Shown here in pieces: positions 63,545 to 64,000 of a stretch of DNA of 64,000 nucleotides; position 1 is the first letter of the stretch, and each line of letters starts with the position of its first letter. The notes below the pieces were generated by a model. The model worked only from the letters and a program-made list of their open reading frames with translations. It was not told where the DNA came from and did not search any database. The stretch comes from Locusta migratoria (lineage: Eukaryota; Arthropoda; Insecta; Orthoptera; Acrididae). The translations under genes were made by a program, and so were the position numbers. The stretch spans positions 24,518,078 to 24,582,077 of the forward strand of contig CM048748.1 of the NCBI GenBank assembly GCA_026315105.1. The letters are read 5' to 3'.

Positions 63545-64000
63545 ATATATACAATTACGAGCTACTTTAATCAGTACTTGTGGAGAGGAAGTTCAAAGAG
63601 ATTCATTTTATGATTGTGTAAAATAACTATTAGAGGCAAGAGATCATTTGCCTTACTGCAATTCGAATTTAATATTAGCAACTTACAACACAGAATTTAA
63701 AATTCATCTGCTTTACAAATAGATGTAACAACTGAAAGGGGTTTGGAATTCCATATATGAATGACGCATAGTCCCACTGGATGCGTATCGTGAAGTTGAA
63801 GGCAATGTCGATAGATGCTGACTTTTGAGCAGTTCATGCTACTTTAAGTTATTTCGCTTACAGCATTATGAATGCCAATATTTGTGCTAGGTACCCTAAT
63901 GCTAATGTTAGATGTCTTGTTAAGAGAAAGTTATAACGTACTTCGTGTTCTTAAAATAATTTGGTAGTCTCTGGTTGCTATGTTCACAAGCTATTTTACA
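63545..64000. other. AT-rich, nothing recognised
   Basis: No ORF or repeat recognised up to the window end. Confidence 0.5.

Overview
This is eukaryotic DNA, almost certainly from an insect and most likely a large-genome grasshopper or locust (Schistocerca-like). That genus call is inference: the two abundant tRNA-headed SINEs and the LINE families resemble repeats I recall from orthopterans, and the window has intron-type splice sites, long AT-rich non-coding stretches and no prokaryotic organisation. There is no operon, Shine-Dalgarno pattern, rRNA or CRISPR array. The window is essentially a repeat graveyard: about two dozen SINEs, a dozen LINE fragments of several clades, two decayed Ty3/gypsy LTR retrotransposons, and remnants of at least five DNA-transposon groups (Tc1, a second mariner-like element, piggyBac-like, Mutator-like and hAT-like).

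Layout. 1-4.35 kb: a minus-strand gypsy element (G1) with two LTRs, gag and RT/RNase H remnants, carrying two LINE fragments and a SINE. 4.5-5.7 kb: piggyBac-like remnant. 6.8-9.1 kb: two LINE fragments in opposite orientation. 9.9-10.3 kb: Mutator-like transposase remnant. 11.5-15.4 kb: three RTE-clade LINE pieces, two carrying SINEs, plus a hAT-type zinc-finger fragment. 16-18.6 kb: two other LINEs, the second split by a SINE. 20.6-29.4 kb: dense SINE/LINE nesting, including a SINE inside a SINE, a LINE whose A-run expanded to about 49 nt, and a foldback (hairpin) element with three SINEs in or at its arms. 29.6-30.3 kb: GC-rich, promoter-like DNA. 31.7-37.2 kb: a nearly full-length but broken I-type LINE with ORF1 zinc knuckle, endonuclease, RT and RNase H. 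40.6-42.7 kb: a 1480-bp Tc1-like element with intact 35-bp inverted ends, inserted in an older mariner-like transposase. 45.6-49.3 kb: plus-strand gypsy (G2). 49.48-50.07 kb: a small two-exon MADF (Myb/SANT-like) DNA-binding protein gene, the only unit that still reads as an intact spliced ORF. 50.4-51.3 kb: gag remnant broken by an RTE LINE. 55.5-60.5 kb: two well-preserved LINEs with SINEs between. 61.6-62.2 kb: two tandem units of a tRNA-like repeat. 63.2-63.5 kb: a small inverted-repeat element with a tRNA-like core.

How the parts relate: the LINE reverse transcriptases are the plausible source of mobilisation for the SINEs, as the 10-13 bp target-site duplications around many SINE copies show target-primed-type insertion. 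The main SINEs, families A and B, have different tRNA-like heads but the same body and tail. No metabolic or regulatory pathway is encoded here. I looked for a new biological system and did not find a convincing one; the best candidates for follow-up are the foldback element, the head-swapped SINE pair, the MADF gene and the two tRNA-like repeats near the right end.
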